A stretch of 51,752 bases of DNA. Origin: Oscillospiraceae bacterium (lineage in GTDB: Bacteria; Bacillota; Clostridia; Oscillospirales; CAG-272). This document shows positions 26,963-34,941 of the stretch, piece by piece; positions within the stretch are counted from its first letter, which is position 1; every line of letters starts with the position of its first letter. The stretch lies in contig SVRK01000009.1 in assembly GCA_015064855.1 (NCBI GenBank), positions 1-51,752 on the forward strand, in the 5' to 3' direction. The notes below the pieces were generated by a model that worked only from the letters and a program-made list of their open reading frames with translations, had not been told where the DNA came from and did not search any database. A program made the translations under genes and the position numbers.

Positions 26963-29287
26963 CTATGTCGGCAAATAAATACTCTTTACATATGCCAAGC
27001 TCTTTTCGTAAAATTCCTTCACCTGGTCCATGTGCTCTTGCCAGGTTGGTATCTTGGAAAGAGCATCGGGAGTAAAGAAGGTATCTACCGTTTTTCTGTC
27101 CTCAAAGCACTTTTCCATAGCCTCTCTGTTTTCATATGCATATTCAAAGCAGGAATCTATCGTTGCATTAAATACAGCCTCGTTTTCTCTAAGCTCGGAG
27201 GCAACAAGAGCTACAAACTCCTCGTGACCTAAAAGTGCGTTAAACCAAGGATTTGCTTCCTTTGCCCAAAGGTAGTCATAGCTTCCCGCTTCCTTCTCCT
27301 TGTGCGCCACGTTGCCAAACGCCATATCGTAGTCCCAAACAGGACCCGCTACAAGCTTTCCACCCGCTTCCTTATACATATAGAAGCTTGAATAGTCAAC
27401 GTCGGGGCACTTAAATATCTCGGCAATGAGATACATTTGTGCAAAGGATTTTACATCAATCAGCTCTGTAACCTTTTCGTAGTCGTTGCCCTGAGCTGCT
27501 GCAATCGCTCTTTCGAGATAGTCTTTTATAAATTCCTTATGCTCTTCTCTAATATCGTCCTCGTCAGGTGATTTTATGGCATATTCTCTATGCTTGTCGT
27601 CCAAGGTTGGTGAGAGGTTGTCGTCTACAACTACGTATGGTCCGTCCTTTTGCTTGGCAATCCACTCGTCCATCTCGATAAGATAGCCTGTGTCCACCTT
27701 TAAATGATTTACTTCGATATTAACGCGGTTTTTTTGCACCTCTACCTTCTCGCAAAGCAGATATACGCCTTGGTATGCGCCGTTTACGTAAACCTCAACA
27801 AGCTGTGAGTCGGGAGAGGATGACAGCTCCGATAGATTTTTAGCCGTTTGATATGCTATATAGTTTCTAATCAAGCTAATATCACCGTAATTGGCAAGAA
27901 GCACCCAGTCCTTTGCCTTGCCAAAGCCAAAAAGCTCTTGCTTTTCCTTGAATTTGATTTTATACGGCTTGTTTGGCAAATTCCACGTAGAGTTTCCTCT
28001 GCCACTTATATACGCCTCCGCGCCCAGCAGATGCTCACCGAGCTCGGTATCGTTTAACGTAATTGTGCAGTTAAAATAATGGTCCTTTGAATCTATTGTT
28101 ACACCGTTTTCAGTTTCAACGGAAACAACGGGCAAGCCATAGCTCTTATGTTGGAAGTATGCGACTAAATTTATGCTATGCGTAGGGTCAAAAAATATTT
28201 GCGGACTTGTTTCACCATTGCTCCAGCATAGAAATTCGTAGCCCTCGTTTGGAACGGCGGTTACTGCTTGCGCCATTTCACCGTCAAAAACCTCTTGAGA
28301 TAAAATTCCCTTTAGCGTTCCCTTTGCTTCGTCACACTCGTAGGTTATTAAATGATATCTTCTAAAAATTGCGGTATACGTTATATCGCCTCTTACCTTG
28401 TCGGCTCTTGTTTGGCTTGTTACACCGTCGCTCCAAGAAATGAACTTATAGCCAGGTAGCGGAACTGCCTTCACCTCGCTTGCGGTGCTTCCCCAAGCGC
28501 GAGATTGTGTAGCTTCACCCGAAATACTTCCACCCTCGCCTGCGGTATATTCTATAACCCAAATATTTGTAAAAATTGCCTCAACAACCACGTCGCCCTC
28601 TGCAATATCGGAGCGTGTCGGAGTTGTTACGCCGTCACTCCAAGAAACGAACTTGTAGCCCTGCTCGGGGTTAGCCGTTACCGGATCAGTCATTTGTCCC
28701 TTTTCAAGCTCTTGGTAATCAAAGCCGATAATCTCGCCACCTTTACCCACGTCATAGGTGTACGATGCATATTCAATGGCTTCAAATTGCGCTACGTACG
28801 TTACGTCCTCGCTTGCTATATCCTCACGCACGTCAGAGGTAAGCCCGTCACTCCAAGATAGGAAGCGATAGCCACCCATGGGCAAAGCTCGAACCGAGCT
28901 AGCCTTTTCGCCAACTGTAACCGTTTGGTTGAGTGTGCCGATAATTCGACCACCCTCGCCTGGTTCGTATTTTATATTAACAGTTGGTATTTTTTCAAAT
29001 TGCGCGGTAAACGTAGCGCTTTCGTTTAGCGTATCAGTCCTTGTTATTTCTGTTTTTCCGTCACTCCAGGATAGGAAACGGTAGCCATCGTTTGGAATGG
29101 CGCTCACCTCTAAAAACGTCACGCTTGCGCCGTTTGCCGAGGTTTTTGTTTGGGTTGCTTCTCCCTCAATAACGCCACCATCACCAGACGTATAGCTAAC
29201 AGTTATATCCACCGTCTTTTCACCGCACGCAGAAAAAAGGAGCAACACAAAAAGTATACCTATAATCGGTAAAATTATTTTTTTCAT
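26963..29287 (-). CDS. CotH-family kinase lipoprotein with five bacterial-type repeats (774 aa)
   Basis: A lipoprotein signal peptide (MKKIILPIIGILFVLLLFSA, then Cys21) is followed by five tandem repeats of about 70 aa (residues 26-385). Each ends GYKFISWSDGVTSQTRAD...FTAQF, the Listeria-Bacteroides/InlB B-repeat-like type. Residues 395-760 form a CotH kinase domain, with AYISGRGNSTWNLPNKPYKIKF, GKAKDWVLLANYGD, VEVYVNGAYQGVYLL and the metal-binding PVWDYDMAFGN. CotH proteins are atypical kinases known from spore coats. This lipid-anchored, repeat-bearing form probably acts on extracellular proteins or polymers. Its own promoter and terminator make it a single-gene unit, though readthrough from the phosphoesterase gene upstream is possible. 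Confidence 0.9.
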   Translation of the reverse strand: MKKIILPIIGILFVLLLFSACGEKTVDITVSYTSGDGGVIEGEATQTKTSANGASVTFLEVSAIPNDGYRFLSWSDGKTEITRTDTLNESATFTAQFEKIPTVNIKYEPGEGGRIIGTLNQTVTVGEKASSVRALPMGGYRFLSWSDGLTSDVREDIASEDVTYVAQFEAIEYASYTYDVGKGGEIIGFDYQELEKGQMTDPVTANPEQGYKFVSWSDGVTTPTRSDIAEGDVVVEAIFTNIWVIEYTAGEGGSISGEATQSRAWGSTASEVKAVPLPGYKFISWSDGVTSQTRADKVRGDITYTAIFRRYHLITYECDEAKGTLKGILSQEVFDGEMAQAVTAVPNEGYEFLCWSNGETSPQIFFDPTHSINLVAYFQHKSYGLPVVSVETENGVTIDSKDHYFNCTITLNDTELGEHLLGAEAYISGRGNSTWNLPNKPYKIKFKEKQELFGFGKAKDWVLLANYGDISLIRNYIAYQTAKNLSELSSSPDSQLVEVYVNGAYQGVYLLCEKVEVQKNRVNIEVNHLKVDTGYLIEMDEWIAKQKDGPYVVVDDNLSPTLDDKHREYAIKSPDEDDIREEHKEFIKDYLERAIAAAQGNDYEKVTELIDVKSFAQMYLIAEIFKCPDVDYSSFYMYKEAGGKLVAGPVWDYDMAFGNVAHKEKEAGSYDYLWAKEANPWFNALLGHEEFVALVASELRENEAVFNATIDSCFEYAYENREAMEKCFEDRKTVDTFFTPDALSKIPTWQEHMDQVKEFYEKSLAYVKSIYLPT

Positions 29288-29312
29288 TTTTTTGCTCCTT
29301 TCATTTTATTTC

Positions 29313-29341
29313 ATTATAACATACCAAATTTAAAATAACAA
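29313..29341 (-). promoter_or_regulatory. Promoter of the CotH-family gene
   Basis: TTGTTA (29341-29336), 17-bp spacer, TATAAT (29318-29313). Confidence 0.8.
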
Positions 29342-29360
29342 CTATTTCCAAGATGTCTTT

Positions 29361-30335
29361 TTAATTTGTGCGCTTCAATTTATCAAATGTATGTATCATT
29401 TTTGTTTCAACCTTGGTAGGGTTTTCCTTATGATATACAAAAAGTCTGCCGCCTCGACGCTCATCAACTCCATAGCAGCTATAGCCAACGCAAGCATCCC
29501 AAAGCAGTCTTATGCCGCAATATTCGGCATCAAAATCATTCATATGGGTGTGTCCTGCACATATAGCTTTGATATCTCCGCGTTGCACAAGCAAGGAAAA
29601 AAGTCCTGAATTAAAGGGTGTACTGTCAAGCCCTTCGTCATAGCTTCCCTCTTTTACGCAAATTTCAGGATTTGCTTGAGCTGTGCGATATTCATAAGGC
29701 GCAATATGCATACAAAGAAGACCGGGCACCTTTTTACCAACCTTTTTTTCAAGCTCACACGAGGTGTTATAATACCACAAAAGCTGGTCAAAATAAAGCA
29801 TTCCCCAAGGGCCATAGCCAACCGGCTTGTTTGGCAAAGCTATTTTTTCTTTAGCATTTCCACCAATCAAAAAATCAAGCTCCGAAACCTCGTGATTTGT
29901 GTCAATACCCCATATAGCAAGAGCGATTTCGTCCTTTTCGTTGTATATCGGGAGCATAAAATTCGATTTTCCGTGTACTGTATCGTCCGTATGACCGGAA
30001 ACGCAGAAAGGATAGCTCTCGTATATCTCTTGTTGGCGTGAAATATCAACTCTTGCATCGTGGTCGTGATTACCGTATACGTGCGCCCAAGGAATTTTTC
30101 TTTCTATAAGAGGCTTTGTAAAAACGTCAAGGAAATCCTTGAGGTCTTTTTCGTTTTTTATTTCGTGTCCGTCACAATTATCTCCGCCTAAAATAACCAA
30201 ATCAGGCTTGCCCTCGTCAAGCAAGGCTTCAACCGAGCGGAGCGAGCGCGGGTCGTATTTCCCCGACTCCTGCAAATCCGACATCATAATGACCCTAAAC
30301 GTGCCATCTTCCCTAAACCTTAATTTCTTATCCAT
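29361..30335 (-). CDS. Calcineurin-like metallophosphoesterase (324 aa)
   Basis: A dinuclear-metal phosphoesterase of PF00149 type. Motif I is MMSDLQES (D-x-Q rather than the common D-x-H), motif II LGGDNCDG, motif III YGNHDHD, then LLCMHIAP and AGHTHMNDF. The D-x-Q form occurs in the Dcr2/PhoD-like phosphodiesterase branch, so the change need not abolish activity. No signal peptide, hence cytoplasmic, unlike the lipoprotein gene 11 bp upstream that shares its transcript. The substrate is unknown; a nucleotide or phosphodiester is likely by family. Confidence 0.88.
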   Translation of the reverse strand: MDKKLRFREDGTFRVIMMSDLQESGKYDPRSLRSVEALLDEGKPDLVILGGDNCDGHEIKNEKDLKDFLDVFTKPLIERKIPWAHVYGNHDHDARVDISRQQEIYESYPFCVSGHTDDTVHGKSNFMLPIYNEKDEIALAIWGIDTNHEVSELDFLIGGNAKEKIALPNKPVGYGPWGMLYFDQLLWYYNTSCELEKKVGKKVPGLLCMHIAPYEYRTAQANPEICVKEGSYDEGLDSTPFNSGLFSLLVQRGDIKAICAGHTHMNDFDAEYCGIRLLWDACVGYSCYGVDERRGGRLFVYHKENPTKVETKMIHTFDKLKRTN

Positions 30336-30346
30336 ATTCCCCTCTA

Positions 30347-30811
30347 TTATCTCAGTGGCTCAGCTATTGAATATTCAAATACCAAGCACTTGTTTTCCTT
30401 AACCACCTCTAAAAGCCACGATTCACTTGCGTCTTCTTTTGAAAATCTAATGTCTTTTTTCTGCTTTTGGCTAAACTCCAGTCCGTAGTTAAAGTAAACT
30501 GTATGTATATTCTCTTCACCTGATGTAACACTGAATTTGACAAAAAGCCCATGCTCAATTTTGTCCATATCAATGTTTCTATCGGTAGTGTAACCTTGTA
30601 GATTTTTAATCGTTTCTTCCTTTTCAAGTATAACGACCTCAAATTTGCCCGCCTCACCGCTTACGAGTGAGCGCGCGTGTGCAAGCATTTCGCTTCTATA
30701 TTCCTCTCGCAAGGATTCAAGTGTATATTCACTATCACCGCCAAAAGCGCCACAGGATACGAGTGAAAGGCAAAATGCTATTACCATAAAAAATGCAATT
30801 ATCTTTTTCAT
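30347..30811 (-). CDS. Lipoprotein of unknown function (154 aa)
   Basis: The start at 30811 follows GGCGGAGA and gives MKKIIAFFMVIAFCLSLVSC, a lipoprotein signal with lipobox LVSC. An acidic helical segment (EYTLESLREEYRSEMLAHARS) and a beta-type domain follow. The C-terminus, WLLEVVKENKCLVFEYSIAE, carries one Cys. No known domain is recognised. It is the first gene of a two-gene unit with the phosphoesterase, driven by the promoter at 30841-30869. Confidence 0.75.
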   Translation of the reverse strand: MKKIIAFFMVIAFCLSLVSCGAFGGDSEYTLESLREEYRSEMLAHARSLVSGEAGKFEVVILEKEETIKNLQGYTTDRNIDMDKIEHGLFVKFSVTSGEENIHTVYFNYGLEFSQKQKKDIRFSKEDASESWLLEVVKENKCLVFEYSIAEPLR

Positions 30812-30840
30812 AAAATTCTCCGCCGGTATTATTTTATTTA

Positions 30841-30869
30841 ATTTTATCATATAAATCAAAATAAATCAA
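30841..30869 (-). promoter_or_regulatory. Promoter of the lipoprotein-phosphoesterase unit
   Basis: TTGATT (30869-30864), 17-bp spacer, TAAAAT (30846-30841). Confidence 0.75.
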
Positions 30870-30880
30870 TCATAAAAGAA

Positions 30881-30902
30881 AAAGCAGATAGAAATCTGCT
30901 TT
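30881..30902 (-). terminator. Intrinsic terminator downstream of the MBL-exonuclease gene
   Basis: AAAGCAGAT/ATCTGCTTT with a 4-nt loop and, on the minus strand, a T-rich tail (TTCTTTT). Member of the GCAGA-stem terminator family seen at 35281, 41045, 41845 and 44762. Confidence 0.8.
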
Positions 30903-31053
30903 ATTCCTTTGAAATTTTTGAAAAAAGTATTTTTAACTCCTTTTCAAGATTTTTTACTCTTTCTTCAATATCCGATTTATAGCGTGCTTGCTCGATGCTT
31001 GATTAACAACTAAAATTCCCCAAAAGCGTCAACTGTCGCAATCGCATCACATC
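30901..31053 (-). pseudogene. Decayed coding fragments between the MBL gene and its terminator
   Basis: Two short stretches read like protein on the minus strand but have no start. Next to the MBL stop, in another frame, is KIVRCDAIATVDAFGEF-stop. Then, after a stop, comes SSIEQARYKSDIEERVKNLE...-stop (30901-31002), a coiled-coil-like C-terminus. I do not recognise the parent gene. This could equally be untranslated sequence with chance codon structure. Confidence 0.25.
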
Positions 31054-32715
31054 TCACAATTTTTGAAGCAAAAATAAGACCTTCGCCTCACTTTCTACGT
31101 AGCTATTTTCAAAAGGCTCGCCAAAATATCCAAGCACGTCCCTTAAGCGAAAGCGCTTAATTTTGCCATTTAGCTTTTCTCTGGCTAACAATAAAATATC
31201 TAGTGATACGGGAAAGCTAATATTCAAAAGTCGTTCTCTTGCGTAGTAATTTAAGAAATTACCAGCATAATTTTTGTTATAAACTACAATTTGCGTTCCA
31301 TATGAAAATAGGTATAAATTTGTTAATGCGTTGTCAATTGACGGGGCATTTTCTAAATCCTCATTTTTTATACCCGTTATCGATATAATAGCTGAATTAA
31401 GCCTTCTGTCGCTCGCGACAAGAGTGGAAAATTTTTCAGTAATCTTTTTGTTCTCTAATTTTACAGCCTCGATTTTTATTATCCTGTCAGCATCGCCGTT
31501 TTCGCACCTTATACCGTCGGTTTCTATATCAATAACAGTTATGGGCTTTGAAATATCAATCTCTTCTTTTTCCCTATGAACCGAAATTATATTGTCGGGA
31601 TTTACCCTGTCTACGAGCATTTTACGCGTAGCCTTATCCGCATGTCCACTAACGTGCAAATCTATCACCTCAATGCCCAGCTCCCTTACCTCTGCCAAAA
31701 AGCGTTTAACGCCCTCACTCTCCTTGTAGCCCTGCCACATAGAATAAATAAGAACGCTCCCCTTCAAATCCGTCATATTACTTAATTTTTTCAGATAATC
31801 TCCCATTCCGCTCATAACTTGCATGGAAAATCTATCAAACGTGGCTATTTCACGCCTGCCAATAAGCCTTGATTTATACTTATCCTTGCTACTTGTGTAC
31901 TCAAAATCACCGACCCTGTATCTAAAATAAGTGTAGCAATCACCAAAGCCTTGTGGATTTGGAATAGACTTTCCAATGCGTGAAATTTCAGCCGAGCCGG
32001 TGCCCATAATAAACGGCTTTCCCGTACGTCTTGTTGCCTTATAAAAGCTAACAAGTCTGTCTATGTTTTGACGTGATTGCAAAAAGAACACCCTTTTATG
32101 TGCTCTCATAATCTCGTATGCTTTTTCTTCTAAATACCTTTCGGTATAGTTGTGCTCTAAAGGATTTGTTTCTTCAGTAATTAAAGTATTGATTTTGTTT
32201 GGCAGCCTCTCAAGTAAGGCTTTAAAGCTTTTCCTTCCATTTGAGCGGAAATCGCCTGTATATAGTATAATTTCTTCGTCCTTTCTTATTTCAATCATAT
32301 AACTATCGTACGAGGAGTGATCGCACAAATGACATATAATCTCCACATCTCCCACATAAAAGCGCCTCTCAGACTCAAAAAATCGCACCCATTGTCGATT
32401 ATTTTCACATATTGATTCCGTTATGGTTAACAACTTGTATGTGCTTTCACCCATATAAATCGCATCTGCTTTCACCTCGCTTTTTAAAAGTCCTGCGTGA
32501 TCTAAGTGTGAGTGTGAAATAATTATAGCATCATAATGAGTGCTTAAAACCGCTCTTTCAATTTCCTGTGACCTCTCACTTGGATTTAAGGAAACACCAC
32601 ATTCAATCAGTATTTTAGTTTTTCCGTCGGTTATTTCAATCAGGTTTTCCCCCACATGCTCTTTACCTCTTAAAACGTTTGTCTTCAGTCCCACCAATCT
32701 ACATCCTCCATACAT
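31054..32715 (-). CDS. Metallo-beta-lactamase-fold nuclease fused to a degenerate DEDD-type exonuclease domain
   Basis: Residues 1-380: beta-CASP-type MBL hydrolase with SHSHLDHAG (H68, H70, D72, H73), DHSSYDSY (H133), YTGDFRSNG (D155) and HVSGHA (H354, H358), as in RNase J/CPSF-like nucleases. Residues 390-553: DnaQ/DEDDh-like fold opening VIDIETDGI (D396, E398) with ISITGIKNEDLENAP. The family N-x-x-F-D block reads NKNYAGNFL and the final H-x4-D block reads SYVESEA, so catalytic residues appear lost. The start is uncertain: ATG 32715 overlaps the upstream gene by 31 bp, and TTG 32697 or GTG 32694, after a GGAGG, fit ribosome spacing better. Probable RNA/DNA-processing enzyme. Confidence 0.85.
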   Translation of the reverse strand: MYGGCRLVGLKTNVLRGKEHVGENLIEITDGKTKILIECGVSLNPSERSQEIERAVLSTHYDAIIISHSHLDHAGLLKSEVKADAIYMGESTYKLLTITESICENNRQWVRFFESERRFYVGDVEIICHLCDHSSYDSYMIEIRKDEEIILYTGDFRSNGRKSFKALLERLPNKINTLITEETNPLEHNYTERYLEEKAYEIMRAHKRVFFLQSRQNIDRLVSFYKATRRTGKPFIMGTGSAEISRIGKSIPNPQGFGDCYTYFRYRVGDFEYTSSKDKYKSRLIGRREIATFDRFSMQVMSGMGDYLKKLSNMTDLKGSVLIYSMWQGYKESEGVKRFLAEVRELGIEVIDLHVSGHADKATRKMLVDRVNPDNIISVHREKEEIDISKPITVIDIETDGIRCENGDADRIIKIEAVKLENKKITEKFSTLVASDRRLNSAIISITGIKNEDLENAPSIDNALTNLYLFSYGTQIVVYNKNYAGNFLNYYARERLLNISFPVSLDILLLAREKLNGKIKRFRLRDVLGYFGEPFENSYVESEAKVLFLLQKL

Positions 32716-33356
32716 TTGTCACATCTATAATGTTCATCTCGAACTATAATATATTTTTTAATATTGCAAAGCTTAATTATTCTTTCTATTTCTGCCTTTT
32801 CGACGCACTCATCGGCATAGATTATATGCTCGCCTGTCTTTAAATACATTATTCTGCCTCTCGGATATGTTGCAAAATCATCCACAGGATGCGCTTTTTT
32901 GTGAAATTCCCATTTACAAATATGAGAAAACGAGCAGTCCTCACAATCTAAAAGCTCCCCGTCATTTCTTTTTGAAATTTCCTCTCTGTGTAGATATAAT
33001 TTTTTGTTTACCACCCAAAAAATCCCAACGTATATCCTTTCCCTACTGTCTAAATAAGTTTTAAATTTATCCACCAATACGCTACCTTCCATATAGTCAA
33101 ACACTGTTTTGTCGTAACGTAAAAGCTCGTTATCAAGTCTTGAAAGCATCGGAAAAATATATTTTGCATCTATGCTTTTTTGCTCTACCATCTCTACCAG
33201 CGTTTCAAGTGTCCGCCTTAAAACGCTCTCGCCATCCTCGCCACCGCATCTGACATAGCAAAGCAAGCGCTTCTCTATCTCCTTCGCCTTTATTAATTTT
33301 TCTTTTATGCCAAAGCTGTATTTCATTTGTTCCATTAGCTCCTTGATTCTCTTCAT
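32685..33356 (-). CDS. Cys-rich protein of unknown function (223 aa)
   Basis: The N-terminal half is helical and charged (MKRIKELMEQMKYSFGIKEK). The C-terminal half has a Cys cluster, LDCEDCSFSHICKW followed by HKKAH, and a terminal DEHYRCDKCM, together able to bind one or two metals. RGRIMYLKTGEHIIYADECV resembles a small beta domain. I do not recognise a named family. It overlaps the MBL gene in the same direction, implying a common transcript and perhaps a partner role in nucleic-acid handling. No signal peptide is present. Confidence 0.7.
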   Translation of the reverse strand: MKRIKELMEQMKYSFGIKEKLIKAKEIEKRLLCYVRCGGEDGESVLRRTLETLVEMVEQKSIDAKYIFPMLSRLDNELLRYDKTVFDYMEGSVLVDKFKTYLDSRERIYVGIFWVVNKKLYLHREEISKRNDGELLDCEDCSFSHICKWEFHKKAHPVDDFATYPRGRIMYLKTGEHIIYADECVEKAEIERIIKLCNIKKYIIVRDEHYRCDKCMEDVDWWD

Positions 33357-33388
33357 GCGTACCTCGTTATTGTTTTTTCGTTATTTAT

Positions 33389-33402
33389 ATTCCCATATCG
33401 TA
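33389..33402 (-). promoter_or_regulatory. Conserved leader motif, copy 1 (TACGATATGGGAAT)
   Basis: Lies 33 bp before the 32685-33356 gene. Copy 2 upstream of the 34137-34478 gene differs by one base. It may be a shared -10 region or operator. Confidence 0.4.
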
Positions 33403-33431
33403 AATGGATTTTTAAAGGGCGTTGTCGCCCT

Positions 33432-34127
33432 TTAATTGATTTCGCTTTTCACTTTAATTCTGTCAAAGCCTATTTTTTCAGGTCTTTCCAAAATCAAAAC
33501 CTTAACCTCAAGCATTTTAAGAAGCTCTTGCATTTTTTTCTTGTTTTTTATTTGGCGAGAAGCTGTTGTGTCATCAAAAACAGCAACCACCTTCTTTATT
33601 TCTGTATCAAGCGGTAGGTTAAAGTCCGCTAGCATTTTTTCTCTATTTACTATTTGGTAATAGCTTTGCACCTCGAGAATCGCCTTCAAAATTCCCTCTC
33701 CGCTCGTATAATTTTTTATCTCCACAAGCCAAAGCTTTCCATTCTTTATTGACACAAAATCAATATCACCGGTGCCGTCGTCTTGCTTTGCATTAAGGGG
33801 AATTTCATATTCTACGAGCTTTCCAAAGGCACTTTGTTGAATATTCCCCAAGAACATATTTTTAACGAGCCATTTTTCACTGACCATAAAATTGTCGGAG
33901 CGCATCTTGTCCTTGTTAGGCATGTGGCGTGGGTTATAGTCACCCTCTCTTTCTATTCTTTTGGCATCCTTTATTAAATATTTTCCGTCAACAAGCTCAA
34001 TTTCGTTTTCTACTATATAGTCAATCGCATCATTCGAGTGTTGATAGCGAGTGAGCTCCTTCAGCTGATACAGATGAACGCAGCGGTTTTTAATTATTTC
34101 TATAATATCGTCCTTCAATTTAGCCAT
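33432..34127 (-). CDS. PD-(D/E)XK-type nuclease-like protein (231 aa)
   Basis: The core region YEIPLNAKQDDGTGDIDFVS...KLWLVEIKNYTS (about residues 108-145) shows the restriction-endonuclease-like pattern: an upstream Glu, Asp in GDIDF, then E-x-K in VEIKN. LEVQSYYQIV follows as the usual helix. The N-terminal 60 residues may be a small winged-helix-like DNA-contact segment (CVHLYQLKELTRYQHSNDAI). No helicase or methylase is adjacent. It sits 9 bp behind a small unknown gene and could form a two-gene DNA-processing or defence unit with it. A hairpin AAAGGGCG/CGCCCTTT overlaps its stop codon. Confidence 0.75.
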   Translation of the reverse strand: MAKLKDDIIEIIKNRCVHLYQLKELTRYQHSNDAIDYIVENEIELVDGKYLIKDAKRIEREGDYNPRHMPNKDKMRSDNFMVSEKWLVKNMFLGNIQQSAFGKLVEYEIPLNAKQDDGTGDIDFVSIKNGKLWLVEIKNYTSGEGILKAILEVQSYYQIVNREKMLADFNLPLDTEIKKVVAVFDDTTASRQIKNKKKMQELLKMLEVKVLILERPEKIGFDRIKVKSEIN

Positions 34128-34136
34128 ATATTTCTC

Positions 34137-34478
34137 CTATTTTGTAAAATAGCTTGCGTTTTTAATATCAGTCACCTTATCTCCGACCCAAACGCTTTTG
34201 GAGTCAACGTATCCAAGACCAGAAAACTTAAAAAGAAAGCCAAAGCAAGCACCAAGTGCTAGCTTTTCTCTTTTTTCAAGCTTAGTATTGTAAATATCAC
34301 TGCGATATTTTAGGTATGTCACAACGGGTGGAAATTTCAAGTAATCATTGCAAAAAATCAGATTTTTTATTAGTTCGTTGTTTTTTATATCCTTTAAAAA
34401 TTCTTTAAAATAAGAGCTATCTAAAAACCAGCTTGTGCCCTTATACGTTTTTGTAAAGCTTTCAACATCAAATTCCAT
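34137..34478 (-). CDS. Unknown small protein (113 aa), partner of the nuclease-like gene
   Basis: A soluble, mixed-charge protein (MEFDVESFTKTYKGTSWFLD ... GLGYVDSKSVWVGDKVTDI) with no family I recognise and no membrane segment. The SD is AAAGGACA. It ends 9 bp before the PD-(D/E)XK-like gene, so the two are translated from one message. It starts immediately downstream of the conserved leader motif at 34502-34515. An accessory or immunity role is conceivable, but the sequence itself shows nothing to support it. Confidence 0.65.
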   Translation of the reverse strand: MEFDVESFTKTYKGTSWFLDSSYFKEFLKDIKNNELIKNLIFCNDYLKFPPVVTYLKYRSDIYNTKLEKREKLALGACFGFLFKFSGLGYVDSKSVWVGDKVTDIKNASYFTK

Positions 34479-34501
34479 AATCTTGTCCTTTCAATATTGT
34501 A

Positions 34502-34515
34502 ATTTCCATATCGTA
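34502..34515 (-). promoter_or_regulatory. Conserved leader motif, copy 2 (TACGATATGGAAAT)
   Basis: Lies 24 bp before the 34137-34478 gene, 13 of 14 bases identical to the copy at 33389-33402. Confidence 0.4.
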
Positions 34516-34538
34516 TATATAGAATACCACATCTGTGA

Positions 34539-34775
34539 AGAAAAATCAAGCGGAAGTATGTCTGTTTTGACGTACTGTCGCCAAAATGCGACTTAAGAAA
34601 CAAAAAGGACGGAAAATGGGTGATGTTTAGCGGAGATTTTACACTTTCGCAAAAGTGCAAGCATCGCATTTGGCAGGTCAAACGCAAATATGGGCTAATC
34701 CCAAACCCTTATACAAACAGAAAGAGCAAACACGCAAGACGAAAAATCTTGCATGTCTGCTCTTTTTTCTGTTAG
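34539..34775 (+). pseudogene. Small Lys/Arg-rich ORF without a start, possibly a gene remnant
   Basis: The plus strand is open for 78 codons with coding-like residue use: KKDGKWVMFSGDFTLSQKCK, then RIWQVKRKYGLIPNPYTNRK and SKHARRK. There is no ribosome site or convincing start (an in-frame GTG-ATG lies at 34620-34625). Its 3' part runs through a terminator-like hairpin, which argues against an intact gene. It may be the tail of a mobile-element gene or part of a repeated element, together with the fold-back array that follows. Confidence 0.35.
34723..34767 (+). terminator. Terminator-like hairpin with T-run
   Basis: AGAGCA and GCAAGA pair with TCTTGC and TGCTCT around small internal loops; TTTTTT follows on the plus strand. 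No intact rightward gene precedes it. Confidence 0.55.
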
Positions 34776-34940
34776 TGATGTTTTTGCTAACGCAAAAGTG
34801 ATGTTATGCTACGCATAATGATGTTGCTCGCAAATGCTCGCAGTGATGTGATGTTTGCCCACTGTGCCGAAGGCACAACATCATTCACGCAGTGAACATC
34901 ACTGTCGAAGGCAACATCACTTGCCCTGGGGGCAAACATC
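34775..34940. repeat. Symmetric 4+4 GATGTT/AACATC fold-back array
   Basis: Four copies of (G)TGATGTT (34775-34782, 34798-34805, 34818-34825, 34848-34855) are followed by four copies of its complement AACATCA(C) (34877-34884, 34895-34902, 34913-34920, 34935-34940). Small hairpins sit between the copies, such as TTTTGC-TAAC-GCAAAA, TGTGCC-GAA-GGCACA and TTCAC-GCA-GTGAA. The whole folds into one long branched structure. Non-coding in all frames. Confidence 0.8.
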
Positions 34941-34941
34941 G

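Noticed and set aside
33414..33433. AAAGGGCG/CGCCCTTT hairpin as terminator of the PD-(D/E)XK-like gene
   Set aside because: The minus-strand side is followed by TTTAAAAATCC rather than a T-run and the stem covers the stop codon; left as a minor note.
34775..34940. Fold-back array as a CRISPR array
   Set aside because: Units are short, inverted half and half, and spacing is irregular with no spacer of 30 bp or more; no cas genes.
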